A DNA stretch of 64,000 bases from Sporosarcina sp. BP05 (GTDB lineage: Bacteria > Bacillota > Bacilli > Bacillales_A > Planococcaceae). The notes under the pieces are model-generated. The model saw nothing but the letters and a program-made list of their open reading frames with translations. It ran no database searches and had not been told where the DNA came from. The position numbers and the translations under genes are program-made. Location of the stretch: assembly GCF_014282005.1 (NCBI RefSeq), contig NZ_JACFTD010000008.1:62001-126000 (forward strand). Direction: 5' to 3'. Shown piece after piece: positions 9,948-18,614 of the stretch (position 1 is its first letter; every line of letters begins with the position of its first letter).

Positions 9948-11344
9948 CAATTCAAATCTACAATACGCTGACACGCAAGAAGGAGCCTTTCATTCCAATG
10001 GAAGAGGGGAAAGTGAAGATGTATGTCTGCGGTCCGACTGTTTACAACTACATTCATATCGGAAATGCACGTCCGGTTATCGCTTTTGATACAGTGCGAC
10101 GCTATCTTGAATATCGTGGGTATGACGTTACATTCGTTTCGAATTTCACGGACGTTGACGACAAGATTATTAAAGCGGCTAATGAACTTGGGGAAGAAGT
10201 CGGTGAACTAACAGATCGCTTCATCGATGCTTACTTCGAAGACGTCTCAGCACTCGGTTGCAGTAAAGCGGACGTCCATCCACGAGTGACGGATCATATC
10301 GAAGACATTGTTGATTTCGTGAAAGTACTGATTGATAAAGGTTTTGCTTACGAATCGCAAGGGGATGTCTACTATCGTACGCAGAAATTTGACGGCTACG
10401 GAAAGTTGTCCCACCAATCGACGGATGAGCTGAAGGTCGGTGCACGTATCGAAGAAGGCATCAAGAAAGAAAATCCACTTGACTTTGCCTTATGGAAAGC
10501 TGCTAAGACTGGTGAAATTTCATGGGCAAGTCCGTGGGGATTGGGCCGTCCGGGTTGGCATATCGAATGTTCAGTTATGGCGAGAGAACATCTCGGCGAT
10601 ACAATAGATATCCACGCAGGGGGTCAAGACTTAACATTCCCGCATCATGAAAACGAAATTGCCCAATCTGAAGCGATGACAGGCAAGCAATTTGCGCGCT
10701 ATTGGATGCATAACGGTTATATTAATATCGACAACGAAAAAATGTCCAAATCACTCGGTAATTTTGTTCTTGTGAATGATATCAGGAAGCAAATTGATCC
10801 AAAAGTACTTCGTTTCTTCATATTGTCCGTTCATTACAGACACCCGGTCAATTTCTCGCAAGATCTTGTTGGTAGTGCGGAGAATGGACTTGCGCGCATT
10901 CGTACAGCGTACAACAATTTGAAACACCGACTCGCGACGTCTGCAGATCTAGGTGATCAGAAAGATATCTGGACTCATAAAGTGGATGAAATCAAAAACG
11001 ACTTTGAATTGGCAATGGATGACGACTTTAACACGGCTAACGCTATCGCGTCGGTATTCGAATTATCCAAGCTGGCAAATGTCTATTTAGTAGAGAAAAA
11101 CACACAATCCGATGTACTAGAGCATTTCATCCGCACATTTGACGGACTACTGTCGGTTCTTGGGTTGCCGATGGACGAAGAAGCGGGATTGTTGGATGAA
11201 GATGTCGAAGCGTTAATCGCAGAACGACTCGAAGCGCGTCGTAACAAAGACTTTAAACGGTCGGATGAAATTAGAGATGAATTGAAAGCGCAAGGTATCA
11301 TTCTAGAAGATACAGCACAAGGCATGCGTTGGAAAAGAGGATGA
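9944..11344 (+). CDS. cysS: cysteinyl-tRNA synthetase
   Basis: A 466-residue class I synthetase that loads Cys on tRNA-Cys. It shows [15 protein letters not shown] (zinc cysteine plus HIGH-type motif), GWHIECS and [15 protein letters not shown] with other zinc ligands, and the KMSKS loop. An AAAGGGAGGAG site precedes ATG. It overlaps cysE by four bases and mrnC by four, a tight operon pattern. Expression should respond to uncharged tRNA-Cys through the upstream T-box. Confidence 0.97.
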   Translation: MTIQIYNTLTRKKEPFIPMEEGKVKMYVCGPTVYNYIHIGNARPVIAFDTVRRYLEYRGYDVTFVSNFTDVDDKIIKAANELGEEVGELTDRFIDAYFEDVSALGCSKADVHPRVTDHIEDIVDFVKVLIDKGFAYESQGDVYYRTQKFDGYGKLSHQSTDELKVGARIEEGIKKENPLDFALWKAAKTGEISWASPWGLGRPGWHIECSVMAREHLGDTIDIHAGGQDLTFPHHENEIAQSEAMTGKQFARYWMHNGYINIDNEKMSKSLGNFVLVNDIRKQIDPKVLRFFILSVHYRHPVNFSQDLVGSAENGLARIRTAYNNLKHRLATSADLGDQKDIWTHKVDEIKNDFELAMDDDFNTANAIASVFELSKLANVYLVEKNTQSDVLEHFIRTFDGLLSVLGLPMDEEAGLLDEDVEALIAERLEARRNKDFKRSDEIRDELKAQGIILEDTAQGMRWKRG

Positions 11345-11772
11345 GCAACGTATATAACTTAAGAGATATAGATGTGAAACAACTAAAAGCGCTGGCCCTT
11401 GCTTACATGGGTGACGCGGTGTACGAACAGGCGATAAGGGAGCATCTCCTGCGTTCGGGTCGTGTAAAACCAAATGTGCTGCACAGAGAAGCAACTCATT
11501 ATGTCTCTGCGAAATCGCAGGCGGCTATACTTAAGGTGATGCAGGAATCAGGGTTTCTGACGGAAGAAGAAGAGGCGGTCATGAGACGTGGCCGCAATGC
11601 GAAGTCTGGCTCGGTCCCTAAAAATACGGATGTTGTAACGTATAATTACAGTTCGGGATTTGAAGCGGTCATCGGTTATCTACACTTATTAGGAAGAACG
11701 GAACGCGTGCAAGAAATTATTGGTGAGTCAATCCGATTCATCGAAATGCCAAAGGGGGAAGAGTCAAAATGA
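11341..11772 (+). CDS. mrnC: Mini-ribonuclease III
   Basis: Mini-III matures the ends of 23S rRNA in Bacillales; it is an RNase III catalytic domain without the double-stranded RNA binding domain. The 143-residue protein has [12 protein letters not shown] with the catalytic aspartate and [33 protein letters not shown] near the second active-site part. ATG 11341 overlaps the cysS stop as ATGA; TTG 11329 is an alternative start. It precedes the rRNA methylase rlmB by a four-base overlap. Confidence 0.93.
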   Translation: MSNVYNLRDIDVKQLKALALAYMGDAVYEQAIREHLLRSGRVKPNVLHREATHYVSAKSQAAILKVMQESGFLTEEEEAVMRRGRNAKSGSVPKNTDVVTYNYSSGFEAVIGYLHLLGRTERVQEIIGESIRFIEMPKGEESK

Positions 11773-12551
11773 ATGAACACGAAAACGAACACGAGAATGA
11801 AATTGAATCTGAATTAATTGGTGGGAAAAATCCCGTCGTAGAAGCACTGCGCTCGGGCAGGGAATTAAATAAGATATGGGTTGCTGAAGGACTTAATATG
11901 AAAAGCATCGGTGAAATTCTATCGTTGGCCAAAAAAGCAGGAATTATCGTGCAGGCGGTCCCGAAACAAAAATTGGATGGTTTGCTTGATATAAATCACC
12001 AAGGGATTGTCGCTTCGGTTGCGGCTTATGAATATGCAGAACTTGAAGACCTATTTACTGTCGCAACTGAGCGTGGAGAAGACCCATTATTCCTTATACT
12101 TGATGAACTTGAAGATCCTCATAATCTGGGTTCAATACTACGAACTGCTGATGCAACTGGTGTGCACGGGGTCATTATTCCAAAACGTCGCGCCGTCGGG
12201 TTGACGGGTGTTGTTGCGAAGTCGTCTACTGGTGCGATCGAACATATTCCTGTCGTGCGTGTGAATAATCTTTCGCAAACAGTGGAGGACCTGAAAAAAC
12301 GTGGTGTTTGGATTGCAGGTACAGACGCTGCTAAATCGGTGGATTATAGATTAATGGATGCGACACTTCCGCTTGCCATCATTATTGGAAGCGAAGGGAA
12401 GGGAATGTCACGTATTTTGAAAGAGAAATGCGATTTCCTCTATCATTTACCGATGGTTGGGCATGTTACGTCATTGAACGCGTCTGTCGCAGCCTCCCTT
12501 CTCATGTATGAGGTGCTGCGCAAGCGTCAACCACATACGTCTGGCAGATGA
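11769..12551 (+). CDS. rlmB: 23S rRNA (guanosine-2'-O-)-methyltransferase RlmB
   Basis: A 260-residue SPOUT (TrmH-type) methyltransferase that methylates a 23S rRNA guanosine with SAM. The N-terminus is a substrate-binding L30e-like domain (from [10 protein letters not shown]). The knot has the three SPOUT motifs [27 protein letters not shown] and [14 protein letters not shown]. The first dozen residues are an acidic Glu/Asn/His-rich tail. The start has AAAGGGGGAAG. ATGA overlaps on both sides join it to mrnC and rae1. Confidence 0.95.
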   Translation: MNEHENEHENEIESELIGGKNPVVEALRSGRELNKIWVAEGLNMKSIGEILSLAKKAGIIVQAVPKQKLDGLLDINHQGIVASVAAYEYAELEDLFTVATERGEDPLFLILDELEDPHNLGSILRTADATGVHGVIIPKRRAVGLTGVVAKSSTGAIEHIPVVRVNNLSQTVEDLKKRGVWIAGTDAAKSVDYRLMDATLPLAIIIGSEGKGMSRILKEKCDFLYHLPMVGHVTSLNASVAASLLMYEVLRKRQPHTSGR

Positions 12552-13063
12552 AAACGGATATACTCCTAGTCGATGGGTACAACATCATCGGCGCGTGGGA
12601 GGAACTGGGTGGGATGAAGCGGAAAAAACTAGCGGATGCACGTGACCGTCTGATTGAACGAATGGCGGAATACAAGGCGCATACCGGGTGGCGAGTTATT
12701 ATTGTTTTTGATGCTCATCTTGTGCCGGGGATCGAAAAGAGGAAACGGCATCACAATGTCGAGATTGTCTTTACTCGGGAAAAAGAAACAGCTGATGAAA
12801 GAATTGAAAAGCTCGTTTCTGAATTGGGAGGGCGACGGGTGCAAATTCATGTAGCTACATCGGATCTGACAGAACAATGGGTCATTTTTGCGCATGGAGC
12901 ACTCCGAAAGTCGGCTCGTGAGCTAGAACTTGAAGTAAATAAAATCGATGATCTTATTTCGGTGAAAGTGAAGGCTATTCAAGGGCAGCGGCCGCTTTCG
13001 AAGATCCCTTTAACTGACGAAGTTGCAGAAATATTTGAAAAATGGCGGCGTGGAATGAAATGA
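12548..13063 (+). CDS. rae1: ribosome-associated endoribonuclease Rae1 (YacP)
   Basis: A 171-residue NYN/PIN-like RNase. B. subtilis Rae1 cleaves mRNA in the ribosomal A site in a translation-dependent way. The N-terminal ILLVDGYNIIGAW and central VIIVFDAHLVPG carry the acidic residues of the fold, with TADERIEKLV and ATSDLTEQ as later motifs. The start overlaps the rlmB stop by four bases. It is the last gene of the cysE operon before the sigH promoter. Confidence 0.92.
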   Translation: MKTDILLVDGYNIIGAWEELGGMKRKKLADARDRLIERMAEYKAHTGWRVIIVFDAHLVPGIEKRKRHHNVEIVFTREKETADERIEKLVSELGGRRVQIHVATSDLTEQWVIFAHGALRKSARELELEVNKIDDLISVKVKAIQGQRPLSKIPLTDEVAEIFEKWRRGMK

Positions 13064-13067
13064 ACGG

Positions 13068-13097
13068 TTGACGTAAAAAATTACCATACGGTATACT
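13068..13097 (+). promoter_or_regulatory. sigH promoter
   Basis: TTGACG (13068-13073), an 18-base spacer and TATACT (13092-13097) lie between rae1 and sigH. A second TATAAT at 13103-13108 has no matching -35 box. Confidence 0.65.
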
Positions 13098-13137
13098 TGT
13101 TATATAATAGTGATAACGAACCGGGGTGATCCAGGTG

Positions 13138-13785
13138 GTGGAGAAAACATACGTTGAAGGCAGCATATCGGATTTCGCCGGATTATCCGACGGGGAAATC
13201 ATAGTAATCATCCATGAAGGTAACACGGATGCACTTAATTTCCTTATTAGGAAGTACCAATCTTTTGTTAGATTGAAAGCGCGCTCATACTTCCTTATCG
13301 GTGGTGACCGGGAAGATATCATTCAAGAAGGTATGATTGGCCTATACAAAGCAATTCGTGATTTTAAAGAGGATAGATTGAGTTCGTTCAAGGCGTTTGC
13401 GGAACTTTGCATCACACGGCAGATTATCACGGCTATTAAAACTGCGACAAGACAGAAGCATATCCCCCTTAATACGTCGGTGTCATTGGACAAGCCGGTA
13501 TTCGATGAAGAGTCTGACCGTACATTGCTCGACGTAATTGCTGGGCCGGTACTCGATGACCCGGAAGGTCTCATGATTCACCGGGAAGATTTTGTTCAAA
13601 TGGAAGATGAAATGAACAAAGTTCTAAGTAGTCTTGAGAAGCAAGTGCTGGCACTGTACTTAGATGGGCAGTCTTATCAGGAAATTTCTGAAGAGCTAAA
13701 CAGACAAGTTAAGTCTGTAGACAATGCACTTCAGCGGATAAAACGTAAACTAGAGCGTTATATGCAAGTTGATGCAGTCCGCTAG
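13138..13785 (+). CDS. sigH: RNA polymerase sigma-H factor
   Basis: Sigma-H directs transcription at the transition to stationary phase and early sporulation. The 215-residue protein has region 2 with ARSYFLIGGDREDIIQEGMIGLYKAI and AFAELCITRQIITAI, and region 4 with LYLDGQSYQEISEELNR as the helix-turn-helix. GTG 13138 is chosen because GGGGTGAT lies 8 bases upstream; GTG 13126 or 13135 in frame are possible. Its place before rpmG-secE-nusG is conserved. Confidence 0.95.
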   Translation: MEKTYVEGSISDFAGLSDGEIIVIIHEGNTDALNFLIRKYQSFVRLKARSYFLIGGDREDIIQEGMIGLYKAIRDFKEDRLSSFKAFAELCITRQIITAIKTATRQKHIPLNTSVSLDKPVFDEESDRTLLDVIAGPVLDDPEGLMIHREDFVQMEDEMNKVLSSLEKQVLALYLDGQSYQEISEELNRQVKSVDNALQRIKRKLERYMQVDAVR

Positions 13786-13803
13786 CCATAGATTTCCCTC
13801 GTA

Positions 13804-13832
13804 TTGACATTCTGGATGGTAGATGGTAACCT
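13804..13832 (+). promoter_or_regulatory. promoter for rpmG-secE
   Basis: TTGACA (13804-13809), a 17-base spacer and TAACCT (13827-13832) start just after sigH. The remaining 150 bases to rpmG contain no gene and no clear leader structure. Confidence 0.55.
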
Positions 13833-13983
13833 TTAGCGAGACTATGAGAAGATGTTCAAAAAGTTCGGGGACATAAGGTTGTAGCACTATTTGTCAGCTT
13901 TTATCTCCGCTCCTAGCGTATTTTAATATGCGTTACCACGATTCTTTTCCGAGTAAGAACACTGAGTCGTAAGGGGTGAGGGA

Positions 13984-14133
13984 ATGTCTAAAAAAATTAT
14001 TTTAAGTTGCGATACATGCGGATCACGAAACTATTCTGTGCCGGCACGGAAAGATAAGCCGACAGAACGTTTGTCAATTAAGAAATTTTGCAGGCATTGC
14101 AATGCACATACATTGCATAGGCAAACGGCGTGA
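13984..14133 (+). CDS. rpmG: 50S ribosomal protein L33, zinc-binding type
   Basis: A 49-residue ribosomal protein with two CxxC pairs (CDTCG and CRHCN), typical of the zinc form of L33. AAGGGGTGAGGGA precedes the ATG. In B. subtilis the L33 paralogue between sigH and secE is often disabled; this copy looks intact. It shares an apparent transcript with secE. Confidence 0.93.
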   Translation: MSKKIILSCDTCGSRNYSVPARKDKPTERLSIKKFCRHCNAHTLHRQTA

Positions 14134-14185
14134 AGCGGTTAGTTAGGAAGCAGGATCATACTTATATTCGGAGGTTTACGGTATA

Positions 14186-14371
14186 ATGAGCAAGTTAACT
14201 GGTTTTTTCAAAGACGTTGTCTCGGAAATGAGAAAAGTCAGCTGGCCGAGACGTAAAGAATTAACGCGTTACACAATTGTTGTTCTTTCGACAGTCCTAT
14301 TCATGGCAGTTTACTTCGGACTCGTTGACCTTGGTATTTCACGAGTGTTGGAATGGTACATTGCGTTATAA
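14186..14371 (+). CDS. secE: preprotein translocase subunit SecE
   Basis: A 61-residue single-span SecE of the short Gram-positive type. It clamps SecY in the SecYEG channel. The N-terminal amphipathic VSEMRKVSWPRRKEL is the family signature and one hydrophobic segment (about residues 29-50) follows. The partner secY is at 41.8 kb. A GGAGG site lies 9-13 bases before the ATG. A terminator-like hairpin follows it, before nusG. Confidence 0.95.
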   Translation: MSKLTGFFKDVVSEMRKVSWPRRKELTRYTIVVLSTVLFMAVYFGLVDLGISRVLEWYIAL

Positions 14372-14395
14372 TAAAGCACTATAAATATTCCCCTT

Positions 14396-14434
14396 GAAAA
14401 ATATCCCGTCTGACAGTATGAACGGGATTTTTCA
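14396..14434 (+). terminator. terminator between secE and nusG
   Basis: ATCCCGT (14403-14409) pairs with ACGGGAT (14422-14428), flanked by an A-run on the left and TTTTC on the right, so it could work in either direction. Confidence 0.65.
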
Positions 14435-14532
14435 ATTGTCTAAATTCCTACGTCTTTAGTTCAGGCGCATGCGTTTTTATTTAATTGTAGGGAAAAAGGA
14501 GGGACGGACGTTTAGTCCTCGTCACTATGGAT

Positions 14533-15066
14533 ATGGAGAAAAATTGGTATGTCGTTCATACGTACTCCGGTTATGAGAATAAGGTGAAAGCCAATCTGGA
14601 AAAACGTGTTGAAACGATGGGTATGTCTGACAAAATCTTCCGCGTTGTCATCCCGGAAGAAGAAGAAACGGATTTCAAAGACGGTAAGAAACGTGTTCTT
14701 CTCAAAAAGACTTTCCCGGGTTATGTTCTTGTGGAAATTATTATGACGGACGACTCCTGGTATGTTGTACGTAATACACCGGGCGTGACGGGTTTCATCG
14801 GTTCGTCAGGCGGCGGCGCCAAACCGACACCGTTACTTCCTGAAGAAGTCGATTTCATCCTCAAACAAATGGGTGTGAAAGAGCGTAAAGTTGAGATTGA
14901 CTTCGCGCTTGGCGAAATGGTTGAAGTACTTGAAGGACCATTTGCGAACTTCCAAGGTAAAGTGGAAGAAATCGATGAAGATAAAGGTAAAGTAAAAGTA
15001 TCTGTCGATATGTTCGGCCGAGAGACAAATATGGAACTCGACTTCGAACAAGTTCGAAAAATATAA
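14533..15066 (+). CDS. nusG: transcription elongation/antitermination factor NusG
   Basis: NusG binds RNA polymerase and controls pausing and Rho-related events. The 177-residue protein begins MEKNWYVVHTYSGYENKVK, has the NGN domain with FPGYVLVEI and VRNTPGVTGF, and a C-terminal KOW domain (FANFQGKVEEID). ATG 14533 gives the usual length; ATG 14527 is in frame two codons earlier. The only strong ribosome site, AAGGAGGG (14496-14503), is about 25-30 bases upstream, with a possible hairpin between. Confidence 0.95.
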   Translation: MEKNWYVVHTYSGYENKVKANLEKRVETMGMSDKIFRVVIPEEEETDFKDGKKRVLLKKTFPGYVLVEIIMTDDSWYVVRNTPGVTGFIGSSGGGAKPTPLLPEEVDFILKQMGVKERKVEIDFALGEMVEVLEGPFANFQGKVEEIDEDKGKVKVSVDMFGRETNMELDFEQVRKI

Positions 15067-15077
15067 ACGTTTACCAC

Positions 15078-15106
15078 TTGCATATATCGCGAAATAGTGG
15101 TATCAT
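15078..15106 (+). promoter_or_regulatory. rplK promoter
   Basis: TTGCAT (15078-15083), a 17-base spacer and TATCAT (15101-15106). The 130-base leader that follows has small hairpins such as CCGGC-GTAA-GTCGG before rplK. Confidence 0.7.
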
Positions 15107-15234
15107 TTCAAAGGTCAGACTGTAAACAAATGGTCTGGACGAACTATCAAATTCTACCGGCGTAAGTCGGCAGGCACATATGAGTGGGAGGGGCAACCCT
15201 ATTACCACATCACGGACTTAAGGAGGTGTGTCTC

Positions 15235-15660
15235 GTGGCTAAAAAAGTCATTAAGGTTGTTAAATTGCAAATTCCTGCAGGGAAAGCGAATCCGGCTCCA
15301 CCAGTTGGACCGGCGTTAGGACAAGCAGGTGTGAACATCATGGGATTCTGTAAAGAATTCAATGCGCGTACTGCAGATCAAGCAGGTCTTATAATTCCTG
15401 TTGAAATCTCTGTATTCGAAGACCGTTCATTTACTTTCATTACAAAAACTCCACCTGCAGCAGTTTTGCTGAAGGTTGCAGCTAATCTTACAAAAGGTTC
15501 AGGTGAACCGAATAAAAAGAAAGTTGCTACTGTAAAACGTGATAAAGTTCGCGAAATTGCAGAACAAAAGATGGAAGATTTAAACGCGGCGTCAGTTGAA
15601 GCAGCGATGGCAATGGTTGAAGGTACTGCTCGCAGTATGGGAATCACGATCGAAGACTGA
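15235..15660 (+). CDS. rplK: 50S ribosomal protein L11
   Basis: A 141-residue L11, part of the GTPase-associated centre with L10-L12. The N-terminus [20 protein letters not shown] and the C-terminal rRNA-binding domain ending GTARSMGI are intact. GTG 15235 follows TTAAGGAGGTGTG; an upstream in-frame extension lacks a site. It precedes rplA, its normal partner. Confidence 0.97.
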   Translation: MAKKVIKVVKLQIPAGKANPAPPVGPALGQAGVNIMGFCKEFNARTADQAGLIIPVEISVFEDRSFTFITKTPPAAVLLKVAANLTKGSGEPNKKKVATVKRDKVREIAEQKMEDLNAASVEAAMAMVEGTARSMGITIED

Positions 15661-15733
15661 TCATGATTTTATAAATCAATAGTTGTTTGTAGTGGGGGTT
15701 GCGCTTGTTCTCCGGAGCACGCAACCCTTATTC

Positions 15734-15760
15734 GTGGGAGGTTTAACCCGTTAAAACCAC
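15734..15760 (+). promoter_or_regulatory. possible L1-binding operator before rplA
   Basis: GTGG (15734-15737) pairs with CCAC (15757-15760) and TTTAAC (15742-15747) with GTTAAA (15750-15755). Between the helices is an asymmetric internal loop, GAGG against a single A. An asymmetric loop between two helices is the feature of ribosomal protein L1 sites in rRNA and mRNA, so it could serve L1 autoregulation. A separate GGGTTGCG/CGCAACCC hairpin lies upstream. Confidence 0.4.
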
Positions 15761-15780
15761 AATCGAGGAGGAATTTTTAA

Positions 15781-16482
15781 ATGGCTAAAAAAGGTAAAAA
15801 GTTCACGGAAGCTGCAAAGCTAGTTGAACACATGAAAGCATACGGCGCTACAGAAGCGATCGAACTTGCGAAAAAAACGAGCACAGTTAATTTTGACGCA
15901 ACAGTCGAAGTTGCATTCCGTCTTGGAATCGACACTCGTAAAAATGATCAACAAATCCGTGGGGCAGTTGTACTTCCAAACGGTACTGGTAAAACTCAAC
16001 GTGTTCTTGTTTTTGCTAAAGGTGAAAAACTTAAAGAAGCTGAAGCTGCTGGTGCAGACTATGCAGGCGATGCAGAATATATTGCTAAAATTCAAGCAGG
16101 TTGGTTCGAATTTGACGTTATCGTTGCAACACCTGACATGATGGGTGAAGTAGGGAAAATTGGTCGTGTTCTTGGGCCAAAAGGACTTATGCCTAACCCG
16201 AAAACAGGAACAGTAACATTTGATGTAGCGAAAGCTGTAGCAGAAATCAAGGCAGGTAAAGTTGAATACCGTGCAGACAAAGCTGGAATCATCCACGCTC
16301 CAATCGGAAAAGTTTCATTCGACGATACTAAGCTTGCGGAAAACTTCGCAACTGTTTTTGAAACTGTTCTTAAAGCGAAACCAGCTACTGCAAAAGGAAC
16401 TTACATGAAGTCGGTTAACATTACGACGACAATGGGTCCTTCTGTAAAAGTTGATCCTTCAAGCGTAGCAGTTAATAAATAA
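15781..16482 (+). CDS. rplA: 50S ribosomal protein L1
   Basis: A 233-residue L1, the L1-stalk protein that helps release E-site tRNA and, in many bacteria, represses its own operon. The signature [22 protein letters not shown] is intact and the C-terminus has [30 protein letters not shown] precedes ATG. It is the second gene of the rplK-rplA pair. Confidence 0.97.
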   Translation: MAKKGKKFTEAAKLVEHMKAYGATEAIELAKKTSTVNFDATVEVAFRLGIDTRKNDQQIRGAVVLPNGTGKTQRVLVFAKGEKLKEAEAAGADYAGDAEYIAKIQAGWFEFDVIVATPDMMGEVGKIGRVLGPKGLMPNPKTGTVTFDVAKAVAEIKAGKVEYRADKAGIIHAPIGKVSFDDTKLAENFATVFETVLKAKPATAKGTYMKSVNITTTMGPSVKVDPSSVAVNK

Positions 16483-16484
16483 TA

Positions 16485-16513
16485 TTGACAAAAAGATAAT
16501 CTTTTGGTAAGAT
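16485..16513 (+). promoter_or_regulatory. rplJ promoter
   Basis: TTGACA (16485-16490), a 17-base spacer and TAAGAT (16508-16513), a strong sigma-A site starting two bases after the rplA stop. Confidence 0.8.
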
Positions 16514-16519
16514 GATTTT

Positions 16520-16662
16520 TGTTGTGAATATAACCATTTGTACCGTAGACAGCAGGAGCGCATGCCGCTTAAATATTCCTGCCGAGGACAAGACGCTCTT
16601 TTTTTTTTAAAAGATGACGACTTTTCAGCCCTCAGTCTACTTTTGTAGATTGAGGGCTTTTC
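16520..16662 (+). promoter_or_regulatory. L10 leader with attenuator
   Basis: The 190-base region before rplJ has the layout and the ACCGTAGACAGCAGGAG...CCTGCCGAGG segment of the Bacillales L10 leader, bound by L10-(L12)4. It ends in a 13-bp hairpin (16628-16640 with 16645-16657) followed by TTTTCA, likely the terminator used for feedback. Confidence 0.75.
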
Positions 16663-16703
16663 ATACCGGTATAAGTGACCCAAACTTTTTAGGAGGTGTC
16701 CAA

Positions 16704-17204
16704 ATGAGCACAGTATTAGAGGCAAAACAAGCAGTGGTTGGTGAAATTACAGATAAGTTGAAATCAGCTGCATCTGTAGTAGTAGTTGACTACCGTGGTC
16801 TTACAGTCGGTCAAGTTACCGAACTTCGTAAACAGCTTCGTGAAGCGGGTATTGACTTCAAAGTTTACAAAAACTCGATGTCACGTCGTGCTGCTGAAGC
16901 TGCAGGACTTGAAGGGTTGAACGAACACCTAACAGGCCCGAACGCGATTGCATTTTCAAACGAAGACGTTGTTGCTCCTGCAAAAATCCTTAACGATTTT
17001 GCAAAGAAAAACGACAAGCTTGAAATTAAAGCTGGCGTAATCGAAGGTGTACTTGCATCAGAAGAAGACATTAAAGCATTGGCGGAACTTCCGTCACGCG
17101 AAGGTCTACTTTCTATGCTTCTCAGCGTACTTCAAGCTCCAATGCGCAACTTTGCGCTTGCAACAAAAGCAGTTGCAGAGCAAAAAGAAGAACAAGGCGC
17201 TTAA
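16704..17204 (+). CDS. rplJ: 50S ribosomal protein L10
   Basis: A 166-residue L10 that anchors L7/L12 dimers to the ribosome and represses its own mRNA. The N-terminus [21 protein letters not shown] is the rRNA-binding domain and the C-terminal helix [18 protein letters not shown] recruits L12. ATG 16704 has TTAGGAGGTGTCC; a 30-codon upstream extension lies in the leader and is rejected. Confidence 0.97.
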   Translation: MSTVLEAKQAVVGEITDKLKSAASVVVVDYRGLTVGQVTELRKQLREAGIDFKVYKNSMSRRAAEAAGLEGLNEHLTGPNAIAFSNEDVVAPAKILNDFAKKNDKLEIKAGVIEGVLASEEDIKALAELPSREGLLSMLLSVLQAPMRNFALATKAVAEQKEEQGA

Positions 17205-17270
17205 TAAAGCAGCCTGAAATACCACTTGCGGGTTAAGCCCGACAAAAAAGAATATTAGGAGGAAATTATA

Positions 17271-17630
17271 ATGACTAAAGAAAACATCCTTGAAGCGATC
17301 AAAGAAATGACAGTACTTGAACTAAACGACCTTGTAAAAGCAATTGAAGAAGAATTTGGCGTAACTGCTGCTGCACCTGTTGCAATGGCTGGTGCTGGTG
17401 CTGCTGCTGAAGAAGAGCAAACTGAATTCGACGTAATTCTTACTGCTGCTGGACAAGAAAAAATCAAAGTTATCAAAGCAGTTCGCGAAATTACAGGCCT
17501 TGGCTTGAAAGAAGCGAAAGCGCTTGTTGATGAAGCTCCTAAAGCAATCAAAGAAGGCATTTCTAAAGACGAAGCTGAAGAAATCAAAGCTAAACTTGAA
17601 GCTGTAGGCGCAGGCATCGAAGTTAAGTAA
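17271..17630 (+). CDS. rplL: 50S ribosomal protein L7/L12
   Basis: A 119-residue stalk protein. It has the N-terminal dimerisation helix pair, an Ala-rich hinge (about residues 36-52) and the C-terminal factor-binding domain with [27 protein letters not shown] precedes ATG. It follows rplJ and ends at a strong terminator. Confidence 0.97.
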   Translation: MTKENILEAIKEMTVLELNDLVKAIEEEFGVTAAAPVAMAGAGAAAEEEQTEFDVILTAAGQEKIKVIKAVREITGLGLKEAKALVDEAPKAIKEGISKDEAEEIKAKLEAVGAGIEVK

Positions 17631-17641
17631 TTTTTAATAAT

Positions 17642-17687
17642 GAAGAAAAGCTCGTCAGATTTGGACGAGCTTTTCTTCGTTTTTTTA
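17642..17687 (+). terminator. terminator after rplL
   Basis: A 15-bp perfect stem (17642-17656 with 17664-17678) closes a 7-base loop and is followed by GTTTTTTT. Confidence 0.9.
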
Positions 17688-17781
17688 TCTATACTTGTGT
17701 TAACCAAGTCAACTAACCGATAGTGTACGTGCGCTATCTTCTTTTTGTGTTACAAGTCTCTATACGAGGGGGAAGACTGGT

Positions 17782-18384
17782 ATGTCTGAACATTATTACT
17801 CGGGAAATCCGAAAGTGAAGAGTAATCCGAAAGAGTGGTCTGCGGAGTTACGCGGAAGAACATTCCGATTCAAAACGGATGCTGGTGTGTTTAGTAAAGG
17901 TGAAGTGGATTTCGGTTCGCAGCTTTTGGCTGATGCTTTTGTCTTACCGGAAACGGAAGGGTTAATTCTCGACATTGGTTGTGGGTATGGTCCAATTGGG
18001 TTATCGATTGCCGCATCTTTTCCGGAACGGAGCGTTCACATGGTCGACGTGAATGAACGTGCACTCGCTCTTGCTGCGCATAATGCAAAACAAAATTGCA
18101 TTTCAAATGCAGAGATTTATCCAAGTGATGCATTATCCGATGTCACGGCAGAGGGGTTTGCTGCAATTTTGACGAATCCGCCTATCCGTGCAGGAAAAGA
18201 GACGGTATTCAAGTTTTACGAAGGCGCTTTTTTGAAACTTAAGGTTGGCGGTGAGTTGTGGATCGTCATTCAAAAGAAGCAAGGTGCACCTTCGACGATA
18301 AATTGCTTGACAGAGCTTTTTGGCAACGTTGAGACTGTTGTTAAGAAGAAGGGTTATTATATTTTAAGAGTCCAAAAAAATTGA
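17782..18384 (+). CDS. RsmC-like 16S rRNA guanine-N2 methyltransferase (YbxB)
   Basis: A 200-residue class I SAM methyltransferase of the RsmC/MTS family. The SAM site is LILDIGCGYGPIGLSIA (about residues 62-78) and the catalytic tetrad is NPPI in LTNPPIRAGK, typical of N2-guanine methylation of rRNA. The N-terminus FKTDAGVFSKGEVDFGSQLL is the family box. Homologues sit between rplL and rpoB across Bacillales (ybxB). The exact target base is inferred. GAGGGGGAAG precedes ATG. Confidence 0.9.
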   Translation: MSEHYYSGNPKVKSNPKEWSAELRGRTFRFKTDAGVFSKGEVDFGSQLLADAFVLPETEGLILDIGCGYGPIGLSIAASFPERSVHMVDVNERALALAAHNAKQNCISNAEIYPSDALSDVTAEGFAAILTNPPIRAGKETVFKFYEGAFLKLKVGGELWIVIQKKQGAPSTINCLTELFGNVETVVKKKGYYILRVQKN

Positions 18385-18409
18385 CTCGATAGTAATGATA
18401 TGGTAATGT
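18381..18409 (+). promoter_or_regulatory. promoter of rpoB-rpoC
   Basis: TTGACT (18381-18386), a 17-base spacer and TAATGT (18404-18409) overlap the end of the methyltransferase gene. A GTATGCC/GGCATAC hairpin (18441-18447 with 18474-18480) follows in the leader. Confidence 0.6.
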
Positions 18410-18507
18410 TATAAAATGCATAAATTATTATAGTGCGGTCGTATGCCCTTTTGCATGAATAATGGAAATGATAGGCATACTGACAATGTATAAAAGATGG
18501 TAAAACC

Positions 18508-18552
18508 GAAAATGAGCTCTTGCCAGAACTCGTTTTCTTTTTGTTTTTTCGA
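18508..18552 (+). terminator. attenuator-like hairpin before rpoB
   Basis: GAAAATGAG (18508-18516) pairs with CTCGTTTTC (18529-18537) with one G-T pair, followed by TTTTTGTTTTTT. It lies downstream of the only visible rpoB promoter, so it would act as an attenuator. Confidence 0.65.
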
Positions 18553-18614
18553 TATCATACACTATTTTTGTGGTTTCGCAAAGAACTAATATTGTTTTAT
18601 AAGGGGTGAAAGAG

